Positions 46,295 through 59,748 of a stretch of DNA of 64,000 nucleotides are shown here, in pieces (positions within the stretch are counted from its first letter, which is position 1; each line of letters begins with the position of its first letter). Where the stretch lies: assembly GCA_020465985.1 (NCBI GenBank), contig JAANYP010002636.1, positions 565,430 through 629,429 on the forward strand, read 5' to 3'. A program made the translations under genes and the position numbers. The DNA is from Centrapalus pauciflorus (lineage: Eukaryota > Streptophyta > Magnoliopsida > Asterales > Asteraceae). The notes below the pieces were generated by a model, which was not told the DNA's origin, ran no database searches, and saw only the letters and a list, made by a program, of their open reading frames with translations.

Positions 46295-48436
46295 ATTCAA
46301 TTCCTTGGTCATGTCGTTTCTAGCGAAGGAATATCCGTTGATCCGTCAAAAGTCGAGGCTGTTCAGAAGTGCCAAACACCTCGCAATGCCACTGAAATAA
46401 GAAGTTTCCTTGGATTGGCCGGTTATTATCGGCGATTCATAAAGGACTTCTCAAAGATTGCTGTGCCGCTTACAATGCTAACACGAAAGAATACTCCTTT
46501 CGTTTGGACCGATAAACAGCAAGAGGCATTCGATATTCTGAAGCAAAAGTTGATTCAAGCGCCGATCCTAGCCTTGCCAGAAGGTAATGATGATTTCGTT
46601 GTCTATAGCGACGCATCTGGTACTGGCTTAGGATGTGTTCTGATGCAAAGGGGGAAAGTTATTGCTTACGCTTCAAGGCAATTAAAAGACTATGAGAAAA
46701 GTGCACCAACTCATGATCTTGAGTTGGCTGCCGTTACCTTTGCTCTGAAGATCTGGCGTCACTATCTTTATGGGACTCGGTGTCAGCTCTACACCGATCA
46801 CAAGAGTCTAAAATATCTTTTCACTCAAAAATATCTGAATATGAAACAGCGTCGATCCTTGGAGCTTATCAAGGATTATGATTGTGAGATCTTATATCAT
46901 CCCGGCAAAGCAAATGTTGTCGCGGATGCGTTGAGTAGAAAAGTATATCCAGAAAAGTGCTGTTATGCCCTAACTCCAGTTATATTCTCTTCTGATCTTA
47001 TTGAAAACATCAAAGTTGCTCAAGCCGAGGCACTGAAAGAAGAGAATATTGATTCTGAAAATCTTAAAGGGCAGTTACAATTTCTGACTCTGAACCATTT
47101 GGGACTTCACTGTCTCAAGGGAAACTGAATCTGGGTTCCTAAGTATGGTTCAATCCGCAGCACTCTTCTCTCTGAAGCTCATCAGTCCAAGTTATCTATT
47201 CATCCTGGCAGCTCAAAGATGTATTTTGATCTGAAAGTTGATTACTGGTGGCCAGGAATGAAGAAAGACATCGGAAAATGTGTTGAAAGCTGCAAAGTAT
47301 GTCAGATGGTTAAGGCAGAACACCAGAAACCCTTCGGGGATATGCAACCACTGCCAGTTCCTGAATGGAAGTGGGAGCATATAACAATGGACTTCATTAC
47401 GAAGCTGCCAAAGACCAAAAGACAGCACGACTCTATCTGGGTAGTCGTTGATCGTTTAACGAAATCAGCACATTTCATTCCAATGAAAGAAACTTATTCT
47501 TTGGATAGATTGGCACAGTTGTACATCACAGAAATTATTTCTCGTCACGGTGTGCAAAAGTCTATTGTATCTGATCGTGATAGTCGCTTCACATCCAGAT
47601 TCTGGCAAGCACTACAAGAAGGGATGTGTACTCGGATTTCTATGAGTACTGCTTATCATCCAAATGCAGATGGCCAGAGTGAGCGTACTATCCTAACACT
47701 CGAAGATATGCTTCGTGCCTGTGTTCTTGATTTAGGTGGTAACTGGGATGACCACTTGCCGTTGGTCGAATTCTCATACAATAACAGTTATCATTCAACA
47801 ATCAAGATGGCTCCTTTTGAAGCTTTGTACGGAAGAAAGTGCAGAACTCCCACCTGTTGGCGTGAAACAGGTGAATTTCCAATAGCAGGACCTGCCCTTC
47901 TACAGTTGACTAATGAAAAGATTCAACTCGTTAGAAGGAACATTCTTGAAGCTCAAAGCAGGCAGAAGTCATATTATGATAATCGGCATAGATCAATCAG
48001 TTTTGCAGTTAACGATTGGGTAATGCTGAAAGTATCTCCAATGAAGAATGTGGTGCGGTTTATTAAAAGAAACAAGTTAGCTCCGAGATTCATTGGTCCG
48101 TTCAAGATCGTTGAAAAGATTGGGAATCAGTCTTATCGTCTTGATCTACCATTGGACTTAGCTGGAATACATCCTGTATTCCATGTTAGTCACTTAAGAA
48201 AGAGTTTAGCTGACGAAAGAGAAATTCAGATACCACACGTTAACTTGCAAATTGATGAGAAGCTTCGAATAGTTGAAGAGCCGGAGTGTATTCTGGACTC
48301 GAAAACCAAGAAGCTTAGAAATAAAGAGATACAGATGGTGCTCGTCCAGTGGAAACACCACAAAGGTTCGCATCAGTCTTGGGAATCCAGAGATGTTATG
48401 AAAGCAACATATCCCAGTCTGTTCGAACATAGCTAA
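46295..48436 (+). CDS. Element H Pol exon 2: RNase H, integrase, chromodomain-like tail (one internal stop)
   Basis: RNase H: IQFLGHVVSSEGISVDPSKVE, LAGYYRRFIKDFSK, VVYSDASGTGLGCVLMQRG, TDHKSLKYLFTQ, YHPGKANVVADALSRK. A TGA at 47126 replaces the CGA (Arg) present in element I, consistent with CpG decay. Integrase: HQSKLSIHPGS...CVESCKVC zinc finger (47180-47300), MDFITKLPKTKRQHD (first Asp about 47390), VSDRDSRFTS (second Asp about 47575), ADGQSERT (Glu about 47685), and the C-terminal GPFKIVEKIGNQSYRLDLP. Tail (48250-48436): RIVEEPECILDSKTKKLRNK, MVLVQWKHHKG, a chromodomain-like module that in chromoviruses guides insertion to heterochromatin. Confidence 0.93.
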
Positions 48437-48450
48437 CTTCGGGGACGAAG
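48437..48450 (+). other. Hairpin after pol stop and probable plus-strand primer region, element H
   Basis: CTTCGGGGACGAAG immediately follows the TAA. It is a 5-bp stem with a purine loop, 23 bp before the 3' LTR. No long polypurine tract is present directly at the LTR edge; the purine run GGGGACGAAG is the best candidate. Confidence 0.5.
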
Positions 48451-48473
48451 TTTGTGCGTGGTGGAGCCCATTC

Positions 48474-51282
<2,809 letters not shown>

Positions 51283-52005
51283 TGGCCAAACAACTTTTCT
51301 AAACATTCTGATAAAGCAGACTTGTCTTCATGTGGCAGAATCTTTGTCTTTTTCTTTTTGTCTCTGTGGCATAAGCCTTTAACTAAAAGAGGAATGTCAA
51401 CTTTGCAACTTTCATCTTCTATTAAGGCCATTTTAATATAATAAATGGTCTGTCACCCATTTCAGATATCCCTTTGTCTTCATGTAACAGAGCAGCGTAG
51501 GTAGCTTTTGCAGCTTCTGTTTTTCCACTTTGTCTTTGACTTTGTAACCGATCTTGTAGTCTAAAAAAATACATGAGGACATGTAAACATATTCCATAAA
51601 GTGTTTAACCTCTTCACAAAGAACAGAACACTTAGAATTTGTCCAAGCTGCTCAGTAGAATAGAGCAGGGTAGATAGTTTATGTCCAGCCTGTTCAACAG
51701 AATGAACAGCTTGGGCAATCTGCCTTACTTGCAACGAATCCAACAGGGTAAACAACTTTGACTTATATTCCAAATCACTTTTCAGGTTTCTAAAGGCATT
51801 AACAGGCCTTAAATTATACTTTTAAGTGCGTCAAACAGGTTTGATTAAAAATCTCCCCCTGAGATGTAGAGCAGGTTTGACTGAGGCCTTTTTGTGCCTA
51901 GCAACTACTATTTATATACAACTTCAACTATTGAGTATTTACAAAATACACCCTGAACTTAGGACAAATAATTGTTTTCATCTCTATTTATATTTGGACC
52001 CAACA
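51283..52005 (-). repeat. 5' LTR of copia G, right piece
   Basis: It resumes with the H target duplication and the CAAACAACTTTTCTA block found in the intact 3' LTR (34818). It ends TTGGACCCAACA at 52005, the outer LTR edge. About half of it (51545 onward) is not represented in the truncated 3' LTR. Short frames inside are not genes. Confidence 0.85.
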
Positions 52006-52111
52006 TTCTTTCTCTAACAAAATTTGGACACAAATATTTGAACGTGTTTTGATTTTCATAAATTTAATTGTTATAACAGTAAAAAGTTTAAGAGAAATAG
52101 CTTTTTAATTT

Positions 52112-52448
52112 TGTTAGATGTTAAATTCGAATCCTGTGGTTCCATTTTGTATTAGATAGTTTGTATTTCATTTCAAATGTAATTCCATTTCCTTATATGT
52201 AATCTTTTCTTTTATTTAGAGGTTGTGGGGTGTGATTTGTAAACCCTTCAAACTTTCCTTTTTATTTAAAGGAAACCACACCTAGGGTTTCCCAACCTTT
52301 TGTCGTTATTCTAATCAAAAAGCGGCGACTGCTCTTATTATTCTCTCTGACAATTTATCAAAGATTGAGTTTTTATTTTCTTTGTTTCTTGATTAAATCA
52401 TTGTTTATGTGTGTGAGTGCTTGAATATTGATTTGAACCAATACAACA
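52112..52448 (+). repeat. 5' LTR of copia J
   Basis: It starts TGTTAGATGTTAAATTC and ends CCAATACAACA, 337 bp. A TTTTTATTTAAAGG stretch (52258) is a possible TATA box. The left edge is inferred from the TG end and typical copia LTR size; the right edge is fixed by the primer site. Confidence 0.7.
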
Positions 52449-52450
52449 AT

Positions 52451-52463
52451 TGGTATCAGAGCC
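52451..52463 (+). promoter_or_regulatory. Primer-binding site (initiator tRNA-Met), copia J
   Basis: TGGTATCAGAGCC, two bases after the LTR. Confidence 0.9.
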
Positions 52464-53273
52464 GAAGAAGTGGATTTCAATTGATTCTTCATCGTGTTCA
52501 TCGCTGAAAAAAAAACCCATGGTTTTCTTCTTCACTCCATATAAATCTTCTGTTATTGCATGTTTTAATACTTCATAATCATCGACAATCAGTTTAGTAT
52601 AGTTTTCGAGCATTCCTGTTTAGTCCATACATGTTTTTGGTGATTATTTGGTTCAAAATCGAATCGGGAATGTTCTTGGTATTTTTCACGGTTTTTGCTT
52701 AAAAATCACAGATTTTGGGTGTTTTTGGTTACTTGTTTTTCACAAAACTTGTTTCTAAATAAAAACCGAGCACTTTGATATCAGTTTTAGGCCTTCACAC
52801 TCATTTTTATAAATTCTCGGTTTTTGTTCTTCATCTTATATTTAAAAAGGCCAAATTTTCTAAGTCTAATTTCGGACCCAAATTTCGGATCCTTCTTCGG
52901 GTGATACTCTCTCGAATCAAACAGTACTTCGGGTCTTACACCTGAAACTCGGATATGGCAAAACGTGATATTCGGTTCCCTAAAATCTCATTCGAAATTC
53001 AAATTATCACTATTCGGATCGTCTAAACACTTGATTCTTAGTTTTAATCATTCATCCGAATTTCGGAGCACTCAAACCGAAAATACCATCCACCCGAATT
53101 TCGGTTCACCCAACCCGAAATTCAAATCCTTCTTAGACGGTTCTAAGTGTCACACGGTTCCACCTCATCCGAAAATCGTTCCATCATCTGAATTTCGGCT
53201 CATTCTGATGATTATACAGGTTCCAGTTCCAAAGATCATTTTTTAAAAACAGCACTCACCATCCACTATCATC
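52464..53273 (+). other. Leader of copia J with TTTCGG motif array
   Basis: An untranslated leader of about 800 bp. From 52865 to 53205 it holds many ATTTCGG/CCGAAA/CCGAAT motifs. A 93-codon frame at 52965-53246 runs through this array and is not considered a gene. Confidence 0.6.
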
Positions 53274-53950
53274 ATGTCAAGAGAAGCTCTTGTACTAGGA
53301 TTAGAGAACAGACCACTAGTTCTATATCCCGATGAATATGAGCAATGGATAAAGCGGTTCCTCAAATTCATCAGTATGCAGCCAATGGTAAACTCATGAT
53401 CTAACCCATTAATAAGGGACCAACTGTCTTTTACTCCGACATTCCAACAGTTTCTACTGATGTTCCTCCAATTCCAGCAGCCAAGGAAGTCTGCGGTCCT
53501 CAGTATTAGAGAGAGAGAGACATGCAGTAGATCATAGGGCAGAATATCTCCTATACATAGCCCTCCGACTGAAATACTCATCAGTGTTGATTGTAAAATT
53601 TCAACAAACAAAATATGGGATGAACTTGACATGCAAATGCTTAGGGCCGACCAAAATTACCGGTCCAAGATTGAGAAAGCAAAAGCTAAATTCTCTGAGT
53701 TCCAGGCAAAAGATGGAGAATCCCTTCAAAGCACTTTCACCAGATTCTTCACTGGTCTTATGAATTGAACAAGCTCCACAATCAAAAGGACTTGGATGAC
53801 ATTAATATCCAGTTCTTATCTTCTTTGGTTCCAGAATGGGCACTTGCTAGTATAGCAACTAAAAGAGCTCTGGAAATCACTGACGTCTCCATAAGTGTGT
53901 TGTTCAAAGAACTCAAGAAGTACCAGGGAGACGTAGATGCTCACAAATAG
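53274..53950 (+). pseudogene. Copia J gag N-terminal part
   Basis: It starts MSREALVLGLENRPLVLYPD followed by EYEQWIKRFLKFI, the N-terminal style of plant copia gag. A stop follows after 42 codons. The domain continues in other frames: STNKIWDELDMQMLRADQNYRS (53595-53660) and KFSEFQAKDGESLQSTFTRFF, then after a frameshift KLHNQKDLDDINIQFLSSLVPE (53768) and SVLFKELKKYQGDV (53903). It is a UBN2-type capsid remnant, cut by copia C at its C-terminal side. Confidence 0.78.
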
Positions 53951-53959
53951 ATGGCTAAC

Positions 53960-54563
53960 TGTAAGGTCTGCTCACTACGGATCTATCTTGACGCGACACC
54001 TTCCAACGAGTGCGGAATCCTCGTTAGTGGCTTGACGGATATATCACGCATACCGAAACACGGAGACTACCACGATGATAGACGAACAACTAAGAATGCC
54101 CCGACACGATGATTCTCTCCTCACGAAACTCGATGATTGCAATCAAGTTCGAGATCGCAATCTGCTAGTCGTCTGACAAATTCTGCAAAAGTCTAATAAT
54201 TAATCGAATTAACCCTAAATTATAATGACAGATTCGAGTTTATCTAGGACAAATTCGAATCTGCCCCAAGGCCTATTCGAATTTGTCCTCCTAGACAAAT
54301 TCGAATCTATCCTAAATTCGAACTTCAACATTCAAACTTATGTTTGAACTTATGTTTTATCTTATGTTTCAATTTATCTTCAAACTTTATGTTTGAACTT
54401 CTTGTAATACATTACACCAAGTTCAAACATACAAACAATCAATATCAAACACACATAATCAAACATATATCAAACACTTGATAATATTCAATACCAATTA
54501 ACTTGACTTACACAAAATGCTATCTAAACTTAGACTGTTATCGTCACACAGGATGTACTAACA
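53960..54563 (-). repeat. 3' LTR of copia fragment C
   Basis: 604 bp. Plus reading TGTAAGGTCTGC...GATGTACTAACA. Same family as 4707-5297, with shared GACGCGACA, GATAGACG, CCCGACACG and GTTTGAACTTATG blocks. Confidence 0.88.
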
Positions 54564-54580
54564 GACTCCCCCTCGACCAT
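54564..54580 (-). promoter_or_regulatory. Polypurine tract of copia C
   Basis: The minus strand reads GGTCGAGGGGGAGTC directly before the LTR TGTTAG. Fragment L has AGGGGGAGTC at the same place. Confidence 0.85.
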
Positions 54581-54604
54581 AGCTTCTAACTTTTTACATT
54601 TTGT

Positions 54605-57594
54605 CTAATTACTTGAACCATATAGACTACTTCCTGCATATAGACCTATATCTATACAAATTCTAACTATCTTCTGGAACTTCCTAGCTTCAGATCTCCA
54701 TCCTTCGTGAAAGAAGATAGCATGATCGTGTAGCTTCTTTAGGTCGTCCTTTGATAGATTTATTAGATGTAATGGATCATACACATGCAAAATAACTTTG
54801 TCTTGAGTATCTTCCATCACGGCTTCAGCAGTTTCATTATCTACATACCACCACTTCATGTTACTTAGAACATCTTGTGGCATCGTCTTCATGGGGACTT
54901 TCTTCAAACACTTTACAGGCTTGTACACCATTCTGGCCCATGGCCTACCTGTATGTGGATCAATCCTTGTTTCATCTTCCACTCTCTTTCCCGTCCTTGG
55001 CTTGAGTCTTTCAAATTTTCCGGATCGACCCTCCTTTCTGATAATCTTGGCTATAACCTCAGCATAAGGATCCTCACCGATATTGATTAACTCTTTCCAC
55101 GCCAACTCCTTTACTTCTACCTTCGGCAATGTATTAAATACTCTGAGCGTCCACCTAAGGTATTGAAGTCCATCTCTTCTTTTCAGTATAAATAGTTGCA
55201 GTTCTCGGTCGAAGAACCAGCTTAAAATCCCACCTGATAGATTCTCAGAGCCCGGTACTCTCATTCTTCTCTTCATCTTAGGCTCTGCCGTCTTTTCTTC
55301 CTTTCGGAACCATAGATTCAACAGTTCAGCCCTAGATGGTTCTCTCTCAGCTTACTCTAGTTCGGAGTCTTCTACTGAGGCCAGCTTGATCTCATCGATA
55401 TCAATCACATTGTGATTGTCTTGCACATATAGCTCAGTGATAGGCTGTGAGTTTACGATCACCTCATCGACATTGTCGTCTTTGTCTTCTATCACTTCAT
55501 CATCTGATTTCCAATCAGCTGTGTCCTCTGGCACGAACTCTCCTTCCTCCAATTCTTCAATCTCATCTTCAAAATCAAACTCTATCTCTTCTTCTTCAAT
55601 ATCCATTTGAGAGTCAATCATCTCGCTCTCAATGGCCTTTGAGGAACTAGCCTCACCTCCTTCAACTCCTGACTGACTAGGCTCCCCCTGAACTTCAGCA
55701 TGCTGAGCAGAAGAAAAATCTACTGGCTCACTATCTTTTTGTGCATCGGGATCATTGCCATCGTCATCTTCTCTTCTCAACTCTTGAACATCTCTGTAAC
55801 TGGCTGGCTCACTATCTTTTTGTGCATCGGGATCATTGCCATCGTCATCTTCTCTTCTCAACTCTTGAACATCTCTGCAACTGGTCTCCTCCTGAGCCTT
55901 AAGATTTTTCATTAGCTGCTCGAGGAGGGACCTCATGGTTCTGAGCTCAGCAGCCTGATCAGCGACAAATGTATTCAATTCAACATTTTCTTTATCAATC
56001 TTTGCATTATGCTCTTGAAGCTCGCTGACTGCTTTTATGAGTTTGAAGATTTGTACTGTCTGGAAGTCCACTTTGCTTCGGAGCTCTGAAAATCGTTGGT
56101 TGTCTGTGAAGGTGGATGAAGTGGATGGAATTGATGTAATTGGAGACGGGGTGATTGGTGGTGGAATAGATGGTTGAGCAGATGGTGGAGCGGATGGTTG
56201 AGCGGATGGAATCTCAGGCTTGGAAACAGAAGCAGCCGAAGCTCCCTACATAAACCTGTGCCTTTTGGCCCTTTGCCTAGGCACTAATGGAGCAGTATCT
56301 TCAGCCTCAAAATTGGAATCGTCTTCATCTGAATCTCTAGATGCTCTCTTTTCTGCCTCTCGATCACTAACCACAATTCTGGATCCATATCTGCCTATTC
56401 TGACAGCCGGATCAACCGTCTCTATTGCTACTGCTTCAACCTCTATCTCTTCAGCTTCTTCTGATGACGACTCAGAGGTGATCACTTCTTGACCCTCTAC
56501 CTCTGGCTGATATTCATCAATTTCACGCATAAGGTCATCAAAACTAGCTGGAGGCTCTAAGATTGTATCAACTAGCTCAGCTGTAATCTCTTCTTGGGTC
56601 TGAGTCCCCTGTGCCCAGATTTCCTCCAATGTTTCCACTCGTGGATCAATTACTATTGGCACACAAAAAGGACCCGCAGCGTCCAATGACAGACCTGCTT
56701 CTTCCGACTCTTGTATCCTGCTAGAGCTTGGCCTTGACGCCTGAGTAGATCTATCTTGAGCTGTAGGCCTCCTTCTTTGTTGTACTGGAGGACGTTGCTG
56801 TTGCTGCTGCTGTGGCTGTGGCTGTACTTGCTGTGGCTGCGGCCCTTCCCCAGTCCAATTCGCACCTTCTGGGGCTTCAAAATCTGGATTTACCACGGCA
56901 CCAAAAAGAGGTGCATCCAGTGGTCTAATCACATCAGCCCCATGGGCGTTGTGTGATTGACAATCAGCAAAAATTTGCTTATCGATCACAGCGACACTCT
57001 GGATATCCGGCAACTGCGGCATGTTGCGCAAAAAATGTCGAATCAGCATCATTACAAACCTCGGATACATCAGAAACCTTTCTCATGCTGGAGCAGTTAC
57101 TAGATGAACAAACTCCGCAAAGAACATCTCGGAGTAGCTGAACTCTAATTATAAACCAACGCGATCATCGCCGATTGCATCTTTGACACGATATAATCAA
57201 ATCCGGCCTTCTTTGGTGCAAAGCACACCATAAAGACATGCGCAAGATACCTCCATTGGCCTATGAGACCACTCTTCATGTATGACGCTTTAGCTATATC
57301 CAGGCCATACCCCATCCTTAAAAAGGCTGCTTGCCTTACTTCCAATGTGAAGTCAATAGGCCCAGCTTCCTGTTCGACCATTCCAAGCTGCAACACTCTA
57401 CGAAGCATATCCGCAGGTGATCCCAAAACTGTCTGACATACGGTAGGTACAATTTGCACATTGTGAGAAAGTGCATATAAAACCCTTGAATTTGCTAAGA
57501 AATCCACCATTTGTCGAAACACCTGAGCTTCAGGAAGCTCACGATCCGGCGAAACAACCATATTATGCTTTTGAAAGAAAGCTCTTTCCCCCAT
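54605..57594 (-). pseudogene. Copia additional ORF (aORF), long form, function unknown
   Basis: The frame starts at 57594 (MGERAFFQKHNMVVS) and is one ancestral frame of about 1000 codons, now broken by a frameshift near 57147 and stops near 57085, 56247 and 55353. Order: a globular N-part (QWRYLAHVFMVCFAPKKAGFDY, then EMFFAEFVHL and MYPRFVMMLIRHFL); a Pro/Gln-rich stretch (56830-56740); an acidic Glu/Asp-rich region; a predicted coiled coil (56060-55890, ELQEHNAKIDKENVELNTF); a second acidic linker with an 81-bp duplication (EEEEIEFDFEDEIEELEEGE); and a basic C-terminal domain (55270-54605, DRELQLFILKRRDGLQYLR, IDPHTGRPWARMVYKPVKC, IFFHEGWRSEARKFQKIVRI). No signal peptide or membrane segment is seen, so it is not env-like. 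I recall similar frames after RNase H in plant copia polyproteins, function unknown. Confidence 0.7.
55725..55886 (-). repeat. 81-bp tandem duplication in the aORF
   Basis: Two near-identical 81-bp units (55725-55805 and 55806-55886) encode a repeated 27-residue acidic segment beginning DVQELRREDDDGNDPDAQ. The frame is preserved. Fragment L has a single, different acidic segment here. Confidence 0.9.
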
Positions 57595-57596
57595 AT

Positions 57597-58282
57597 CTGC
57601 ACATTAAAGAATAAAATATATTAGAAGGTACAAAATAAAAATGAAACTTGATTAAATCCAAATTTGTTTTATTTTGAACTTATGTAAGTTCAAAATCCAA
57701 CACATATGAATTTCTACAAGTTTGACATTAAAATTATGCAAAAGATTTCGAATTTATAAATAAACTCGAATGATATCTCGATTTTAATGATAAACTCGAA
57801 TGACATGTTCGAATTTGACTTGAATTCGATTTTGTTCAACCATTCGACTTTCCTGACAAGTTCGAATGATGAACAAAGTCGAAATCGGTCACCTTCAAAC
57901 AGAAATCCTATATTTAAACCCAATTAGACTTAATAAATTGTATTCACTAGTCGTATTAGGTTCTAATCGAAGATATTTGTGACTAATTTGAAGGTTCACC
58001 GGTTAAACTTTAAGATTTTGAATCACAAAGTTCAAAACCCTTAAAACCTCAAATTTAGTTGATGTTTGCTAAAATTGAGTCCTAAAATACCTAAATCTTG
58101 TACAACAATGATGTTTATACCTAGATTTGCTTGTAGAATCGAACACAAAGGAACAAAACTTCGACAAATAGTGAAAAAATTTGAATCGGTAAACTCGAAT
58201 GACTAACTCGAAATCGTTCAGATAAGTTCGAAGTACTAAACTCGTTGAGGGTTCCGCGTCTAGATAGATCTGTGTTTTGTAG
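57597..58282 (-). other. Spacer upstream of aORF with strong splice acceptor
   Basis: On the minus strand the aORF ATG is preceded by TTTATTCTTTAATGTGCAG|AT, a U-rich acceptor two bases before the ATG. A possible donor is AATCTAG|GTATAAAC near 58116. The spacer carries the AAGTTCGAA/ATTCGAA motif array known from the copia A leader (4100-4510). A 74-codon frame at 58293-58069 crosses the C/L junction and is not trusted. Confidence 0.45.
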
Positions 58283-59707
58283 ACCTCATCCACCTACACA
58301 GACAATCAAAGGTTTTTGCAGCTAAAAGATAGAGTTGACTTCCAACAGATCCAGATCTTAGGCCTAACAACGGCTATCGGTGAGATTCAGAAGCATAATG
58401 CAAATCTGGATAATGAAAATGTCGACCTGAAAAAGATTGTGGAGAAAGTACAGGAAGAGAATTTGGAGCTGAAAACTTTTGTCGCTGATCAAGCAGCTGA
58501 ACTAAGATCGATGCGCTCCCTGGTTGAGCAATTAATGAAAAATATAAAGGCTCAGGGGGAGACATCCTGCCGTGATCAAGTAGAAGTGCGCAGAGATGAT
58601 GATGATGATAATGAAGATGACAATGGCAATGATCCCAGCACACAAAGACAGAATGAGCCAGTAGATTTTTCTGCAGCTCAGGATGCTCAAACTCAGGGGG
58701 AGCCGAGTCAATCAGGAGCTGGAGTAGGTGAGGCTAGTCCATTAAAGGTCTCAGAAATTCAAGTGCGTGAGATAATGGACGCGTTGATGAATATTGATGA
58801 AGAGCCATTAGATTTGGAATTTGATTTTGAAGATGATGTGGAAGATTTGGAAGAGGGAGAGTTTGTGCCAGAAGATGTAGCTGATTGGAGATCTGATGAG
58901 GAGGTTGTGATAGATGAGGACGATAATGTAAACGAAGTAATCATTCAATCCCAGCCTGTCATAGAACTATATGAGCATACTGAACAACATGTAATAGAAG
59001 AAGACTGAGCCGAAGATAAGAAGACTGAGCCGAAGATAAAGAAGACGATGAGGATTCCAGGTGCAGAAACCTTCTCTGGAGGTATTATTAGCTGGTTCTT
59101 CGACAGGGAACTGCAACTTTTTTTTCTAAAGAGAAGAGATGGTCTCCAATACCTAAGGCGCAAGCTTAAAGTGTTCAATACATTGACAAAGGTAGAGGTG
59201 AAGGAGCTAGCATGGAAAGAGTTAATCAATATCGGAAATGATCCCTATGCTGAAGTGATCGCTATGATAGTCAGACGAGAAGGGAGATCCGGTAGGTTTG
59301 AGAGACTCAAACCAAGCTCTGGAAAAAGAGTTGAGGATGCTTCATAGATAGATCCTCATACAGGACGACCATGGGCGAAAATGGTTTACAAGCCTGTCAA
59401 ATGCTTAAGAAGGGTGCCAATGAAGAAGATGCCTCAAGATATTTTGAGTAACATGAAGTGGTGGTACCTTGATAATGAAACTGCTGAAGCCATCATGGAG
59501 GATCAAGACGACAAAGTTATTTTGAGAGGGTATGATCCTCTGCATCTTATGAATCTGTCAAAGGAAGATCTGAAGAAGCTTCATGGCCAACATATCTTCT
59601 TTCATGAAGGATGGAGATCTGAAGCCAGAAAGTTCCAAAAAGTTGTCAGAGTATGTATAGATGCTGGTATATACGCAGATAGTAGTATAGATAGATCTAG
59701 TACTTAA
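58283..59707 (+). pseudogene. Copia aORF, C-terminal half (second copy)
   Basis: It enters in frame at TSSTYTDNQRF, matching TSSTFTDNQRF in C. Coiled coil (58320-58560: GEIQKHNANLDNENVDLKKI, DQAAELRSMRSLVEQLMKNI), acidic linker (EFDFEDDVEDLEEGEFVPED, 58820), then the basic C-terminal domain (59048-59700: FDRELQLFFLKRRDGLQYLR, KVEVKELAWKELINIG, GKRVEDAS, MVYKPVKCLRRVPMK, NMKWWYLDNETAEAI, FFHEGWRSEARKFQKVVRV). There are two in-frame stops (59006 and 59345). Many nucleotide differences to C are silent. In KVEVKELAWKELINIG all six differences leave the protein unchanged. Confidence 0.75.
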
Positions 59708-59738
59708 ACTTGATGTAAATAGTTAGAAGCTATCGTCT

Positions 59739-59748
59739 AGGGGGAGTC
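59739..59748 (+). promoter_or_regulatory. Polypurine tract of copia L
   Basis: AGGGGGAGTC immediately before the LTR TGTTGGTACA, matching the tract of fragment C. Confidence 0.85.

Larger units (their letters stand above)
52112..53959 (+). mobile_element. Ty1/copia element J, 5' end only
   Basis: A plus-strand LTR, primer site, leader and gag N-terminal half. It is broken at 53959 by the LTR of copia C. The rest of J is not seen in the window. The 106 bp before it (52006-52111) holds no recognisable feature. Confidence 0.75.
53960..58282 (-). mobile_element. Ty1/copia fragment C: 3' LTR, polypurine tract, extra ORF and its upstream spacer
   Basis: Minus strand: 3' LTR (53960-54563), a clear polypurine tract, a roughly 1000-codon extra reading frame, and 690 bp of spacer. 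There is no gag, protease, integrase or RT. The LTR matches copia A and E, so this is the missing 3' end of that family. It inserted into copia J gag at 53959. On its 5' side it is truncated at 58282 against fragment L. Confidence 0.82.

Noticed and set aside
51826..52017. Frame at the end of the copia G LTR
   Set aside because: Purely LTR sequence up to the TTGGACCCAACA end; no coding signal.
55416..55650. Ser-rich plus-strand frames
   Set aside because: Mirror of the acidic Glu/Asp codons of the aORF on the other strand.
54605..57594. aORF as a retroviral envelope gene
   Set aside because: No signal peptide, membrane segment or cleavage-site pattern is visible. Composition is acidic/coiled-coil, so env is not supported.
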